NCBI GenBank assembly: GCA_964505065.1 | Contig: CAZDGF010000034.1 | Span: 1 to 41,085, forward strand | Direction: 5' to 3' | DNA: 41,085 nt | DNA from: JABMMZ01 sp964505065 | GTDB taxonomy: Bacteria; Bacteroidota; Bacteroidia; NS11-12g; UBA955 | Shown here: positions 1-8,450 of the stretch, piece after piece | Layout of the letters: each line of letters starts with the position of its first letter | Position numbering within the stretch: position 1 is the stretch's first letter | The notes under the pieces: generated by a model | Databases searched by the model: none | What the model was told of the DNA's origin: nothing | The model's input: only the letters and a program-made list of their open reading frames with translations | Made by a program: the position numbers and the translations under genes

Positions 1-64
1 GATGAATTTAATTTTTTAACGCATATAAACGATTTGTAAATTTGTTACTTTAAAGAACTTGCTT

Positions 65-113
65 TTGTTGGTGAACTTTTTTCTTTGGCTGAAAGCCAAA
101 ATAACACCAACAA
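65..113. repeat. Nested palindromic hairpin (GTTGGTG family)
   Basis: Outer arms TTGTTGGTG (65-73) and CACCAACAA (105-113) enclose an inner hairpin TTTGGCT / AGCCAAA (84-100). The same outer arms reappear inside the metH riboswitch at 38860-38883, so this belongs to a dispersed palindromic family. No gene is seen in 1-130. Confidence 0.6.
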
Positions 114-130
114 CGGCAGAAAACTTATCA

Positions 131-158
131 AAAGGCAGCCCCAAGCTGCCTTTTTTTA
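131..158 (+). terminator. Intrinsic terminator
   Basis: Stem AGGCAGC (134-140) and GCTGCCT (146-152) with a 5-nt loop is followed by a run of seven T. It would end a plus-strand transcript entering from outside the window. It also separates that transcript from the repeat array starting near 165. Confidence 0.7.
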
Positions 159-164
159 TGCCCA

Positions 165-660
165 ATTTTACAAAACCTAAAGTGTAAGCCATAAAATATA
201 AAGCGTAAACTACCAAATCCAACAAACACCCTACCCAATTTATTGTTTTAGCCATAAAAACCAATGCACACTCTGCAAAACCCATTGTATAGGCTATAAA
301 ACCCAATATTAGCAACAATAAATTTATAGTTAGGCTTAATAAACCTAAAGTACATCCTACCAAATTTAATGTATAGGCTATAAAATTGAGCGTACACCCC
401 AATAAATTGTAACTTTACGGAACGTACAGCCTAATTATTAGGCTATACGTTCGGTTTATTAGCTGTAACATTCCGAATTTCGGAACATACATTCGTTATA
501 TTAGGCTGTACGTTCGGTTTATTAGGTAGTACATTCGGTTTGTTAAGCAATACATTTGGTTTATTAGGCTATACGCTTGGTTTGTTAATACTAACGTTCG
601 GTTTAATAGGTTATATATTCGGTTTATTAATACATACATTTGGTTTATTAATAGTTTTAG
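165..660. repeat. Two divergent arrays of a degenerate 21-bp repeat
   Basis: Right array: ten units in exact 21-bp register, with the box TAnnTT(T/C)G or a near variant at 446, 467, 488, 509, 530, 551, 572, 593, 614 and 635; a typical unit is TACATTTGGTTTATTAGGCTA shortened by one base here as TACATTTGGTTTATTAGGCT. Left array: about eleven units of the same sequence on the opposite strand, with unit landmarks ending at 396, 375, 354, 333, 312, 291, 270, 249, 228, 207 and 186. The arrays meet at an imperfect 31-bp palindrome (421-451, centre 436). Units differ by substitutions but not by length. Read outward, both arrays stay open in one frame and encode heptads like GYTFGLL, without an ATG. 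Confidence 0.85.
471..485. repeat. Perfect 15-bp palindrome inside the 21-bp array
   Basis: Arms TTCCGAA and TTCGGAA with one central T. It replaces the usual sequence of the second right-hand unit while the 21-bp register is kept. It could be an operator-like site; this is inference only. Confidence 0.5.
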
Positions 661-669
661 CTATTTTTG
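639..669 (+). promoter_or_regulatory. Bacteroidota-type promoter for the XRE-like gene
   Basis: TTTG at 639-642, 19 nt, then TATTTTTG at 662-669, which matches the phylum's TTTG-N19-TAnnTTTG pattern. The -33 element lies in the last 21-bp repeat unit. The box ends 3 nt before the ATG at 673, so the mRNA would be leaderless or nearly so. Confidence 0.55.
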
Positions 670-672
670 TAT

Positions 673-1041
673 ATGCTAAACTTTAAAATAAAAGAAATAC
701 TATTAGCCTTGGATAAGCGCAATCCTCAAATATGGCTTGTAAAAGTGTGTGGTTTTAAAAGAACAAAAGCCTTTAACATAATACACAACAAACAAAAAAC
801 CATAAATTTAGAAGACTTTAGCGAACTATGCTATCAGCTACAATGCACCCCAAACGACCTACTGTATTGGCAAAACAACCCCTCCCGAATGGTAGAACCA
901 ACCCACCCCCTCATAGCCCAACTAAGCCCACCCGATGAAGAACCCGAATGGCGAAACCTGCTTAAAAACATGCACCCCACAGAGGTTATAGAACTGAAAC
1001 GCATAGCCGAACAAAAAATTAAAAACCGAAATAATGGATAA
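673..1041 (+). CDS. Cro/C1 (XRE)-type helix-turn-helix regulator
   Basis: A 122-residue protein. Residues about 5-65 fit a Cro/C1 helix-turn-helix, ending in the family-typical LCYQLQCTPNDLL stretch. The remaining half is proline-rich, then helical and charged, and may be an oligomerisation or ligand region. I chose ATG 673; a TTG two codons earlier lies inside the -7 box. The gene directly follows the 21-bp repeat array, whose last unit supplies its promoter, so autoregulation through the array is an attractive but untested idea. No toxin partner or phage gene lies beside it. DNA-binding regulator is likely; the target is unknown. Confidence 0.7.
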   Translation: MLNFKIKEILLALDKRNPQIWLVKVCGFKRTKAFNIIHNKQKTINLEDFSELCYQLQCTPNDLLYWQNNPSRMVEPTHPLIAQLSPPDEEPEWRNLLKNMHPTEVIELKRIAEQKIKNRNNG

Positions 1042-1053
1042 TTAACAATGCTT

Positions 1054-1108
1054 GTCATTTCGAGTAAAAAATGGCTCTGTCCCGCACGTGCGGGATATCG
1101 AGAAATGA
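1054..1108. repeat. Palindromic intergenic repeat (TCATTTCGA family)
   Basis: Outer arms TCATTTCGA (from 1055) and TCGAGAAATGA (1098-1108) enclose a perfect 14-bp palindrome CCCGCACGTGCGGG (1081-1094). This resembles dispersed intergenic palindromes common in Bacteroidota. Translating the region gives a spurious minus-strand ORF. The rest of the 1042-1430 gap holds a second weak hairpin near 1240-1262 (GGTTTT / AAAACC) and no gene that I can support. Confidence 0.6.
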
Positions 1109-1430
1109 AGGTAAGCAAAGCTAAATTGTTAAATGGCTTTGCCATGCTGACGTAGGAAGCATCTTTTATTAGCAAAGATGTTTCGCTACGCTCAACAAGA
1201 CAGCCTCCTAAGCTCAGAAAGAAAGCCCAAAAACGTTTCCTTTGGTTGGTTTTCAAAACCAAATAAATTAACGCTATTTAAATTTTTCTACAAACCATTT
1301 TACTTATATTTTTATCTCTCATAATCAACAATATAAAATTTAATTTATAAAAATTTAAACCCTTACACAATATACCAAAGCTGCTTTGCGTTACATCTTT
1401 ATAATCATCAAATTGATTTCATAAATACAA

Positions 1431-2378
1431 ATGAATGCAAGACAAGAAAACAAAGTAAGTATGTTTTTTAAAGTTTCCACTTTTTTTAACACCCATTTGC
1501 CCACATTGGCAGCAAGTGCCCCTATTTTAACCACCCGAGTAGCCAGTTTTAATGCCGATTTAAACAGTATTCAAACCTTCGATATACAAGCAACAGAGGA
1601 TATTACAGGTGCTTTTATTCAAAAAAACTTATTGCGTGGCAATATGGGTACAAAGGCAGTGGCTATTGCCAATGCACTTGTATCGCAAGCCCTTGCCGTA
1701 GGCGATAATTTAAGAGCAAAAAAGGTAAAATTATTTAAAACAGAAATTACCAATGTGCGCGATACAGAGGCATTGTACAACGCAAATAGAGTATTAGAAT
1801 TTGCCCAAGCCAGTGCCGCCCTGCTTGTGCCTTATGGGGTTACAGCAATAAAAATTACCGAATTGGCAACAGCCATTACAGCCTATAAAAACCTAATACA
1901 AATACCAGGCGATGAAAGTGCCGAAAGCCAAGCAGCAGGCGAGCATGTAGATATGGCAATAGCCAAATGCGATGCCCATTTGCTTATAATAGATGGGGTA
2001 ATGCAAGCTGTGGCAGAGCAACATTCATTGCTTTTTTTACAATACAGAGCAGATAGAGCTATTGACGATGAAACAGGCGGAAGCCCAAGCACACCGCCCA
2101 ATTTTATAGTAACCCTACAGCCCAATATTTATACCCAAATATTGAGTATGCCATACAACCCCACGCAACGTTTTAAAGCCAAAAACACAGGTGCAGATGT
2201 GGTGCAATGGGCTTTAAGCACAAGCAATGCTGCTTTTTCAACCCCACCAACCCCTTTAGCCGCAGGTGCAGAAAGCAATTTATTGAGCAGCAGCCTTGCC
2301 CCTAATGGCGATAGTCTTTTATTCTTAAATCCCACTACAAACCCTATTACAGTGGAGGTTACTATTGTGGATTTGTAA
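1431..2378 (+). CDS. Hypothetical protein: helical N-terminus, beta-rich C-terminus
   Basis: A 315-residue protein with no signal peptide or membrane segment. Residues about 1-215 are alanine-rich and predicted helical, like a helical bundle. After a G/S/P-rich linker (about 216-224) the last 90 residues look beta-rich (NFIVTLQPN start, VEVTIVDL end), like a small beta sandwich. It recalls Bacteroidota hypothetical proteins that begin with N-x-RQ-x-K and have alpha-helical domains; I know no function for them. It stands alone on the plus strand, with the convergent glycosyltransferase downstream. A T9SS tail is absent. Real coding is supported by length and uniform codon use. Confidence 0.7.
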   Translation: MNARQENKVSMFFKVSTFFNTHLPTLAASAPILTTRVASFNADLNSIQTFDIQATEDITGAFIQKNLLRGNMGTKAVAIANALVSQALAVGDNLRAKKVKLFKTEITNVRDTEALYNANRVLEFAQASAALLVPYGVTAIKITELATAITAYKNLIQIPGDESAESQAAGEHVDMAIAKCDAHLLIIDGVMQAVAEQHSLLFLQYRADRAIDDETGGSPSTPPNFIVTLQPNIYTQILSMPYNPTQRFKAKNTGADVVQWALSTSNAAFSTPPTPLAAGAESNLLSSSLAPNGDSLLFLNPTTNPITVEVTIVDL

Positions 2379-2463
2379 AAACAGGTATCATAAAGTTTAT
2401 ATTTTTATTTCAAAAAGTCTTTCAGAAATGGAGGGCTTTTTTGATTTACCTAATCATTTGCCC

Positions 2464-3210
2464 CTACTTCCCCCTAAATATCTTAAACCTCCCCAAGCCC
2501 CATTTTTGCAAGCGGTATTGCATACTTACCCATATAACACCCAAGCCATAAATACTGCTGCGTTTTAAGTTAATACTACTTGCCTCATCAAAATACTTGG
2601 TAGGGCAGGTTACCTCCGCAATGCTATAGCCAGCATAAAATATTTGTGCTGCCATTTGGTTGTCAAATACAAAATCGTCAGAGTTTGCCTCAATATCTAT
2701 TTTGGTAAATATTTCCTTGCTAAAAGCACGGTAGCCAGTATGGTATTCGGATAGCTTTTGCCCCATAAGTATATTTTGCCCAAGTGTAAGCAGCCTATTG
2801 GCTATGTATTTATATATAGGCATACCACCTTTAAGCGCGCCATTGCCCAATATACGGCTGCCAAACACCACAGGATATACATCATTTGCAATAATATAAG
2901 CCATGCTTTCTATCAGCTTTGGCGTATATTGATAATCGGGGTGCAGCATAATAATAATATCCGCCCCTATATCCAAAGCCTTCGTATAGCACGATTTTTG
3001 ATTGCCACCATAGCCCCTGTTTACTTGGTGTTTAACAATATGCTTTATACCCAGTTCAGTAGCTTTTTGTATGGTAGTATCTCGGCTATTATCATCTACC
3101 AGTATAACATCATCTACAATATCAAATGGAATTTCATTATAGGTTTTTTCTAAAGTAGCACTGGCATTGTATGCAGGCAGCACAACAGCTATTTTTTTCC
3201 CTTTTATCAT
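2464..3210 (-). CDS. Glycosyltransferase family 2
   Basis: A 248-residue GT-A fold enzyme resembling dolichyl/undecaprenyl-phosphate sugar transferases. Motifs seen: nucleotide-binding VVLPAYNA (9-16), DDNSRD (39-44), NRGYGGNQ (64-71) and HPDYQY (90-95) at the metal/nucleotide-binding position of the DxD motif. There is no C-terminal membrane segment, so it is a cytosolic or peripheral enzyme. It probably moves a sugar from a nucleotide donor to a lipid phosphate or glycan; the acceptor cannot be told. Its start lies 27 nt after the archaemetzincin stop, so the two may be co-transcribed. Confidence 0.85.
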   Translation of the reverse strand: MIKGKKIAVVLPAYNASATLEKTYNEIPFDIVDDVILVDDNSRDTTIQKATELGIKHIVKHQVNRGYGGNQKSCYTKALDIGADIIIMLHPDYQYTPKLIESMAYIIANDVYPVVFGSRILGNGALKGGMPIYKYIANRLLTLGQNILMGQKLSEYHTGYRAFSKEIFTKIDIEANSDDFVFDNQMAAQIFYAGYSIAEVTCPTKYFDEASSINLKRSSIYGLGVIWVSMQYRLQKWGLGRFKIFRGK

Positions 3211-3237
3211 TTTGGCAGCAAAGCTAATTTTATTTTA

Positions 3238-3840
3238 TTAAAGTTTAGAAATATAGGTATTACAATTTTTACATAATACCTTATTGCCCTCCGTATATAT
3301 CAGTTTTCCTTCAGTATCATGCATAAGGCAAGTAGTATCAGCACAGTGTTTTAAGCCAAAATTATGTCCAAGCTCGTGTATAGCTACATTGGCAAAACGC
3401 TCCTTTACCTTATCCTGCGTTGGCGAGTCTATATACAGTCTATTGGTAGATATTACATTGCTTGTGCCTGGGCAATAGCCAAGTCCAAATACAACTTTTT
3501 GCTTACCATTATAAAAAGTAGTTATAATATCTGCATCTGTTATCCCAATAATATGGTTGTATTCTTCTTGTTTTATTTGATGCAAATACTTTAATATGCT
3601 ATCTGCATAATGCATTTTACGCAAAGCATTGTAGGTATTTAAAGGCATATTTGTATGTGGCAAAATAGTAACCGAGCAACCATAAAAAGCCTCAATCCTT
3701 TGTTTTACAATAGGCATAAACTCATGCTGCTTATTGCTAAGCGTAACCATGCAAATTTTACGTTCTTTTATTGCACCTATTTTTTTTTTCGAACAGGAAA
3801 AAACAGCGCAAAGCACAAAGAGATAAAGAATATTTTTCAC
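3238..3840 (-). CDS. Archaemetzincin-type zinc metalloprotease, lipoprotein
   Basis: The core is HELGHNFGLKHC (155-166), then CLM (171-173) and CKNC (190-193), matching the archaemetzincin signature HExxHxxGxxHC-x4-CxM-CxxC: catalytic zinc site, Met-turn, and structural zinc cysteines. The N-terminus is a short hydrophobic signal ending AVFSC with a lipobox-like cysteine at 16, so a lipid-anchored exported protease is likely. I place the start at GTG 3840 (200 aa). An ATG at 3876 is in frame, but a TATGTTTG -7 box lies across it, so it would not be transcribed from that promoter. Substrate is unknown. The glycosyltransferase gene follows. Confidence 0.85.
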   Translation of the reverse strand: MKNILYLFVLCAVFSCSKKKIGAIKERKICMVTLSNKQHEFMPIVKQRIEAFYGCSVTILPHTNMPLNTYNALRKMHYADSILKYLHQIKQEEYNHIIGITDADIITTFYNGKQKVVFGLGYCPGTSNVISTNRLYIDSPTQDKVKERFANVAIHELGHNFGLKHCADTTCLMHDTEGKLIYTEGNKVLCKNCNTYISKL

Positions 3841-3929
3841 AGATATTATTGGAATAGTTAGCACAAAGGCAAACATACAAAAATTATCAACCCAACGTAT
3901 TTTATATTGCCAAATTATTTACAATGTTT

Positions 3930-3960
3930 TTGGGGTTAATACAATATTCTCTACTTTTGC
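3930..3960 (+). promoter_or_regulatory. Promoter TTTG-N19-TACTTTTG
   Basis: TTTG at 3930-3933 and TACTTTTG at 3953-3960 with the canonical 19-nt spacer. The box ends 7 nt before ATG 3968, predicting a leader of only a few nucleotides. Confidence 0.7.
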
Positions 3961-3967
3961 CATCAAT

Positions 3968-4468
3968 ATGTCTGCAATATCTATATTAAACCATTCGCAA
4001 ATAAGCCATAAAATAAAGCGTCTTGCTTGGCAAATGTATGAAAACAATATGGAAACCACAGAAATATGGATAGCAGGAATAGATGAGCGTGGCGGGTTTT
4101 TAGCCAATTTAATAGCCAACGAATTAAAACAAATTGGCACATTGGATGTAAAACAATTTAGCATACAATTAAATAGAGAAAACTACGAACCCCTTTTTAT
4201 AAGCGAGCATAGTTTAGATAATTTAGCAAACAAAACAGTAGTAATTGTAGATGATGTACTAAACAGTGGCAAAACCATTATGTGTTGCTTATTACCCTTA
4301 TTAGAAAAAAAGGTAAGTAAAATAGAAGTAGCAGTATTGGCAAGCCGTAGCCATAAAAAGTTTCCTATAAAAGCAGATTATGTAGGCATAAGCATGGCTA
4401 CCACATTGCAAGAGCATTTATTGTTCGACAATACCAACCCTCAAGATTTAAAAATGGTATTGGTATAA
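3968..4468 (+). CDS. Phosphoribosyltransferase (PRTase type I fold)
   Basis: A 166-residue PRTase-fold protein. The PRPP-binding signature is VVIVDDVLNSGKT (91-103), and a loop AGIDERGG lies at 36-43. The size and motif order resemble PyrR-like or xanthine/hypoxanthine PRTases. With no pyrimidine operon nearby, a choice between uracil-PRTase/PyrR regulator and purine salvage is not possible. The gene stands alone between its own canonical promoter and a strong bidirectional terminator. Confidence 0.82.
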   Translation: MSAISILNHSQISHKIKRLAWQMYENNMETTEIWIAGIDERGGFLANLIANELKQIGTLDVKQFSIQLNRENYEPLFISEHSLDNLANKTVVIVDDVLNSGKTIMCCLLPLLEKKVSKIEVAVLASRSHKKFPIKADYVGISMATTLQEHLLFDNTNPQDLKMVLV

Positions 4469-4490
4469 GCAACAAATAAAATACATATAT

Positions 4491-4528
4491 AAAAAAAGCT
4501 GCCAAATTTATTTGGCAGCTTTTTTTTG
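4491..4528. terminator. Bidirectional intrinsic terminator
   Basis: AAGCTGCCAAA and TTTGGCAGCTT form an 11-bp stem with a short TTTA-type loop, flanked by A and T runs on both sides. It sits between the convergent phosphoribosyltransferase (plus) and M43 protease (minus) genes and can stop both. Confidence 0.9.
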
Positions 4529-4547
4529 TTCTTCTTTGTAAGAATAA

Positions 4548-6620
4548 TTATTCTACAATAAATTTATTCATAAATACTTGATTACCTGTTTTAAGTGTAA
4601 TAAAGTAAATGCCAGAGTTTAAAGCATTGGTAAATGGTAAATTTAAGCTTTGCTCTCCTAATGTTGTATTTGCATTTTGTGTCATTACAACTTGTCCTAA
4701 AGCGTTGGTAATTTCAATAGTAGAGCTTCCTTCTTCTAAAGCTTCAAAAGTTAAATTAATTTCATTTTTAGCAGGAACGGGATATATGTTTAAATTTTTG
4801 TTTATAGCTAAAGACGATGTTGCTGTAGAGAATTGACTTAAATTAATATTATCTATATACAATGGACCACCGCTATTGCTTTCAACCTCAATATAAAACA
4901 TAACATTTTTTTCGTTTTGTAGCGAACTTGGTAAAGTAACTATATGCTGTTTCCATTGAGAGGCTTCGCTTGGCACATAGTTCAATGCTGCATTAGGGGT
5001 GCTTATTAAATTAGCATTGGTTGGCTCATATCTTTTTACCCATGTATTACCACAATCTATGCTCGAAAACACACGCAATATTTCTTTAGCAGTAGCATTT
5101 GGTTTGGCATAAGCTGCTACAAAAGATAATTTTGCACTGCCACCATAGCCGCTTAAATCTACTTTTGGTGTATATAATCTATATCTAAATCCATTTGGGG
5201 TATTAGAATTAATAGGTGCTACTAAAGAAGCTTTACCACCTAAAGCAGCAGATGTAGTTCTTACAAAAGTATTGTTGCCAAACTCTTTGGCTATAGAATA
5301 ACCTTCATCGCCTACAAAATTTGGATTTTCAAAACCTTGTAATAAAAATTTATCTATTGCAGATGCGGGCAGTACTTGTATGTAGTTATCTTCAGTTTTT
5401 GTACTAGTTCCGTTTACAGTTAAAGATACTTTATAAAAGCCAGGATTAGCATACGTAACAGTTGGAGATGCTAATGTAGAAGTTGGAGAACTTGAACCTT
5501 CCAATGTCCATGCTCTTGAGGTAACAGTATTTTTACAAGAAATATCAGAAAATGTTACAGATTTTCCTGCACATATTGTACGTGTAGATGCCGTAAATCC
5601 TGCTTGTGTTGTGCCATTTGGTGTAGCTGTTCCAGTAGCTATTAAATTTGCTTGAGATACTAAATTTTTTCTAAACTCGTATATCTCAAAAGTATTTTGC
5701 ATAATGTCTCTTTGTTGTTTAGAAAACATAGATTGGCATTGTCCTTCGGAGTAATCCATGAAATTTTCCCATTGGTCTATAATATCTGGTACATCATTGG
5801 TACAAGAGTTTGAGTTTGTTGGACAGTTTGCATTGGTAAATGGACTCATAACAGGTGGTGTATCTTCGCATCTATCGCCATTAAAGCCTGTACCTCTGCA
5901 ACTATCTGTAAACGGATGTAACAAACCTAAATAATGTCCTACCTCGTGCGTAAGTGTTCTTCCTGCTTTTCTTGCATCGCTAGTTCCAATAGAGCCTATA
6001 TAATCTGCTCTGCAAACTACACCATCTGTAGAGTTGAATGTAGTACCAGCAGAAGAGCTAGGAAATTGGGCATATCCCAATACTATGCCTTGGGCACCTC
6101 CGGAGTTTATTGAAGAAACTGTCCATATATTAAAATACATATTGCTAGGCCAGCGAGCCAATGGTACAGCTTTTACACCATCTCGTGCATTTACAGTTAA
6201 AGAGCTGTAAACACGGTTGATACCATCTGTACAATTTCCCATAGGATCAATTGTTGCCAATCTAAATTCAATTTCAACATCGGCTGCAACATTTATAAAA
6301 GGCGCACGAATAGCTGCTTTGTTAGGATTTGTCAAACTAAAATCTTCGTTTAAAATTCTCATTTGATCTAGAATTTGAGCTTTAGAAATATTCTCTACAC
6401 CATTAGTGTGCATAACATGAAAAACAACTGGAACAATTAGCTTTGTTGCCCTTTTGGAGTTGCCAACTTTTGGCACATTGTTGTAAGATTCAATGTGTTT
6501 TTGATACAATTCTGGATGTTGTTTGAAAATTTCTTGGTTAATTTCGTCTGTCAAACATTTTTGAGCTTTACCATAAAATAAAGCGGTAATAAACATGGTG
6601 GATAGGATTAATTTTTTCAT
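4548..6620 (-). CDS. Secreted M43 (pappalysin-like) metalloprotease with T9SS type A tail
   Basis: A 690-residue precursor. Signal peptide at the N-terminus (MKKLILSTMF... GKAQ). The M43 catalytic domain has HEVGHYLGLLH (225-235; zinc ligands and catalytic Glu) and a Met-turn NFMDYS (286-291). A PKD-like domain follows (about 335-415, with SRAWTLEGSS and YANPGFYKVSLTV), then a jelly-roll-like region with a typical LYIDNINL end. The last 80 residues are a type A sorting domain (NLNIYPVPA, GQVV, LNSGIYFITLKT, KFIVE). It should be exported by Sec and then T9SS, and cleave proteins outside the cell. ATG 6620 was preferred to one three codons upstream because it gives the usual MKK start. Confidence 0.93.
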   Translation of the reverse strand: MKKLILSTMFITALFYGKAQKCLTDEINQEIFKQHPELYQKHIESYNNVPKVGNSKRATKLIVPVVFHVMHTNGVENISKAQILDQMRILNEDFSLTNPNKAAIRAPFINVAADVEIEFRLATIDPMGNCTDGINRVYSSLTVNARDGVKAVPLARWPSNMYFNIWTVSSINSGGAQGIVLGYAQFPSSSAGTTFNSTDGVVCRADYIGSIGTSDARKAGRTLTHEVGHYLGLLHPFTDSCRGTGFNGDRCEDTPPVMSPFTNANCPTNSNSCTNDVPDIIDQWENFMDYSEGQCQSMFSKQQRDIMQNTFEIYEFRKNLVSQANLIATGTATPNGTTQAGFTASTRTICAGKSVTFSDISCKNTVTSRAWTLEGSSSPTSTLASPTVTYANPGFYKVSLTVNGTSTKTEDNYIQVLPASAIDKFLLQGFENPNFVGDEGYSIAKEFGNNTFVRTTSAALGGKASLVAPINSNTPNGFRYRLYTPKVDLSGYGGSAKLSFVAAYAKPNATAKEILRVFSSIDCGNTWVKRYEPTNANLISTPNAALNYVPSEASQWKQHIVTLPSSLQNEKNVMFYIEVESNSGGPLYIDNINLSQFSTATSSLAINKNLNIYPVPAKNEINLTFEALEEGSSTIEITNALGQVVMTQNANTTLGEQSLNLPFTNALNSGIYFITLKTGNQVFMNKFIVE

Positions 6621-6675
6621 TTTTAACAATTTTTAAAGTTTAAATTTTTAGTATATGAAATGCGAATTTAATTAG

Positions 6676-6683
6676 TATTTTTG
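6676..6683 (+). promoter_or_regulatory. -7 box TATTTTTG upstream of aroA
   Basis: Exact TAnnTTTG match 33 nt before the aroA ATG, in the divergent gap. No good -33 element is seen at the usual distance, so this is a tentative promoter. Confidence 0.4.
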
Positions 6684-6716
6684 AAATGACCAAAAAAAAT
6701 TTAGTTTTTCTTTTCA

Positions 6717-7925
6717 ATGCTTACTATTTCGCATATTTTTAAACAACAAATTGAGGATTCAATAGTTTTGCCGCTGTCTAAAAGTATTTGCAATAGGGTT
6801 TTAATTATTGAGGCTTTAATAGATATACTACATCAATCTGAATTTAGTTTTAAAAGCAACGACAATGTTTTGCTATTAAATGCTTTGAGTATAAATAAAA
6901 ACGAATACAATTTTGAAGATGCAGGAACGCCAATGCGTTTATTTTTGGCTTATGCTTGTTTAAAAAATAAACAAATAATTATTAATGGAAACGCTCGATT
7001 AAGAGAAAGACCAATAGCACCATTAGTAAATGCTTTAAAGGCTTTGGGCGCAATAATTATTTATACAGAAAAAGAAGGTTTTTTGCCTTTAAGTATAATA
7101 AAAGGGGTAAATATAAATGCTGAAACTGCAACTATTGACGGCAGTTTAAGTAGCCAATTTGTTAGTGCTTTATTGCTTATTGCGCCTTATTTTAACAATG
7201 GTTTAAAAATTAATATTACAGGTACTAAACAATCGGAAAGTTATATAAATACTACAATTGAGGTAATGAAAAACTATGGTGCTATAATTTATAAAAATGA
7301 AAATACCATTAATATAGAACCTAAAAAATACAATACTGCTTCAAAAAACTTAATGGTAGCCGATTGGAGTTCAGCCACTTTTATATACAATATTGTTGCA
7401 ATAGCCAAAAATGCTCAAATATTTTTACCTAATTTATACTTGAATAACTTGCAAGCCGATGAATATACTGCTGATTTATATTTAAAATTTGGGGTAGATA
7501 CAATACAACAAGATAATGGCATTTTACTTAAAAAAACAGCTAATTATGTAAATGAAATTAAGGTAGATTTTACTAACTGTCCCGATATGTTTCCTTCTGT
7601 GGTGGTTTGTTGCGCAGCATTAAAAATAAAAGGAAAATTTACAGGTATTGAAAATTTAAGGCTAAAAGAAAGCGATAGAATTAAAGCCATGCAAGAAAAT
7701 TTAAAACAAATAGGTACATTTTTTGAAGAATCTAAAAATAAAATTGATTTGTATTTTAAAGCAGTTGATACAGAAAATTATAGCTTTAAATCATTCAACG
7801 ACCACCGTATAGCTATGGCTTGTAGTATTTTTGCGTTTTATAAACCAATTAGTATTGATGATGAAAAAGTAGTTTCAAAATCTTTTGCAGATTATTGGGA
7901 AATATTTAAACAACTAACCCAATAA
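6717..7925 (+). CDS. aroA: 3-phosphoshikimate 1-carboxyvinyltransferase (EPSP synthase)
   Basis: This enzyme joins phosphoenolpyruvate to shikimate-3-phosphate, step six of the shikimate pathway, in the cytosol. Seen: LPLSKSICNR with K22, S23 and R27 of the active site, DAGTPMR (68-74), GNARLRERPI (91-100), LRLKESDRI (about 315) and NDHRIAMA (about 361). Length (402) is slightly below the usual 420-440. The normal LPGSKS/LPSSKS glycine or serine is leucine here, and the C-terminal half of the family's SSA motif reads ADWSSAT as usual in the phylum. It stands alone, with no other aro genes in view, and ends 3 nt from convergent kdsC. Confidence 0.92.
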   Translation: MLTISHIFKQQIEDSIVLPLSKSICNRVLIIEALIDILHQSEFSFKSNDNVLLLNALSINKNEYNFEDAGTPMRLFLAYACLKNKQIIINGNARLRERPIAPLVNALKALGAIIIYTEKEGFLPLSIIKGVNINAETATIDGSLSSQFVSALLLIAPYFNNGLKINITGTKQSESYINTTIEVMKNYGAIIYKNENTINIEPKKYNTASKNLMVADWSSATFIYNIVAIAKNAQIFLPNLYLNNLQADEYTADLYLKFGVDTIQQDNGILLKKTANYVNEIKVDFTNCPDMFPSVVVCCAALKIKGKFTGIENLRLKESDRIKAMQENLKQIGTFFEESKNKIDLYFKAVDTENYSFKSFNDHRIAMACSIFAFYKPISIDDEKVVSKSFADYWEIFKQLTQ

Positions 7926-7928
7926 AAG

Positions 7929-8450
7929 CTACCATCTAAATGTTTCATCAACCCACCATTTTTCTTGTAGTTTTAGGGTTTTTTCTATAATATCTCTAAC
8001 GCAGCCTTTACCGCCATTTATAGGCGATACATAATTACATATTTTTAACACATCTACTGCTGCATCGGCAGGGCAGCAAGCCACACCAACTAAGCGCAAC
8101 AATGGAATATCGGGCATATCATCGCCCATATAAATAATATCTTGAGGTAAAAGTTTATATTTGGCAATAAATTCATTAAATGCAGCTTCTTTGTGCTGTT
8201 GCCCAGTATAAATATCTTTTACACCCAATGCTTCAAAACGCTTAATAATACCATCGCTTTTTCCACCAGAAATAATGGCTATTGGGTAACCAATTTTAGC
8301 CGCATGTTGAACAGCATAGCCATCTTTAATATTAAAGGTGCGTAAAAAATGTCCATCTTCCGAAGCCAGTACGCTGCCATCTGTCATTACCCCATCTACA
8401 TCAAAAATAAAGGCTTTGGCTTGGGTTAGTTTGGTATGTATTAATTGCAT
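7929..8450 (-). CDS. kdsC: KdsC-like 3-deoxy-D-manno-octulosonate 8-phosphate phosphatase (HAD)
   Basis: A 173-residue HAD hydrolase of the cap-less, tetrameric KdsC type. Motif I is DVDGVMTDG (17-25) with nucleophile and acid aspartates, motif II SGGKS (61-65), motif IV MGDDMPD (108-114). The small size and VMTDG after the aspartates are typical of KdsC. It frees inorganic phosphate from KDO-8-phosphate for LPS inner-core synthesis. The start ATG follows the SGNH hydrolase stop directly (TAAATG), so the two are translationally coupled. Related sugar phosphatases of the same family cannot be fully excluded. Confidence 0.87.
   Translation of the reverse strand: MQLIHTKLTQAKAFIFDVDGVMTDGSVLASEDGHFLRTFNIKDGYAVQHAAKIGYPIAIISGGKSDGIIKRFEALGVKDIYTGQQHKEAAFNEFIAKYKLLPQDIIYMGDDMPDIPLLRLVGVACCPADAAVDVLKICNYVSPINGGKGCVRDIIEKTLKLQEKWWVDETFRW

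Noticed and set aside
16..402. A 128-residue minus-strand frame
   Set aside because: It starts at TTG and is the left 21-bp array translated as heptads plus unrelated downstream DNA, including the terminator hairpin. Treated as repeat, not gene.
165..660. CRISPR array
   Set aside because: Units are contiguous and diverged with no unique spacers of constant length; no cas genes.
435..689. Open plus-strand frame through the right 21-bp array
   Set aside because: It has no ATG and no promoter, overlaps the XRE-like gene start in another frame, and is explained by the 21-bp period.
834..1262. A 142-residue minus-strand frame
   Set aside because: It is antisense to the XRE-like gene and then translates the palindromic intergenic repeat.
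2365..2568. A 67-residue plus-strand frame
   Set aside because: It overlaps the ends of two better-supported genes and has no recognisable features.
6717..7925. aroA as a glyphosate-insensitive variant because of altered motifs
   Set aside because: The LPLSKS change is not at the known resistance glycine, and the AGTPMRL motif is within normal bacterial variation; sensitivity cannot be read from this.
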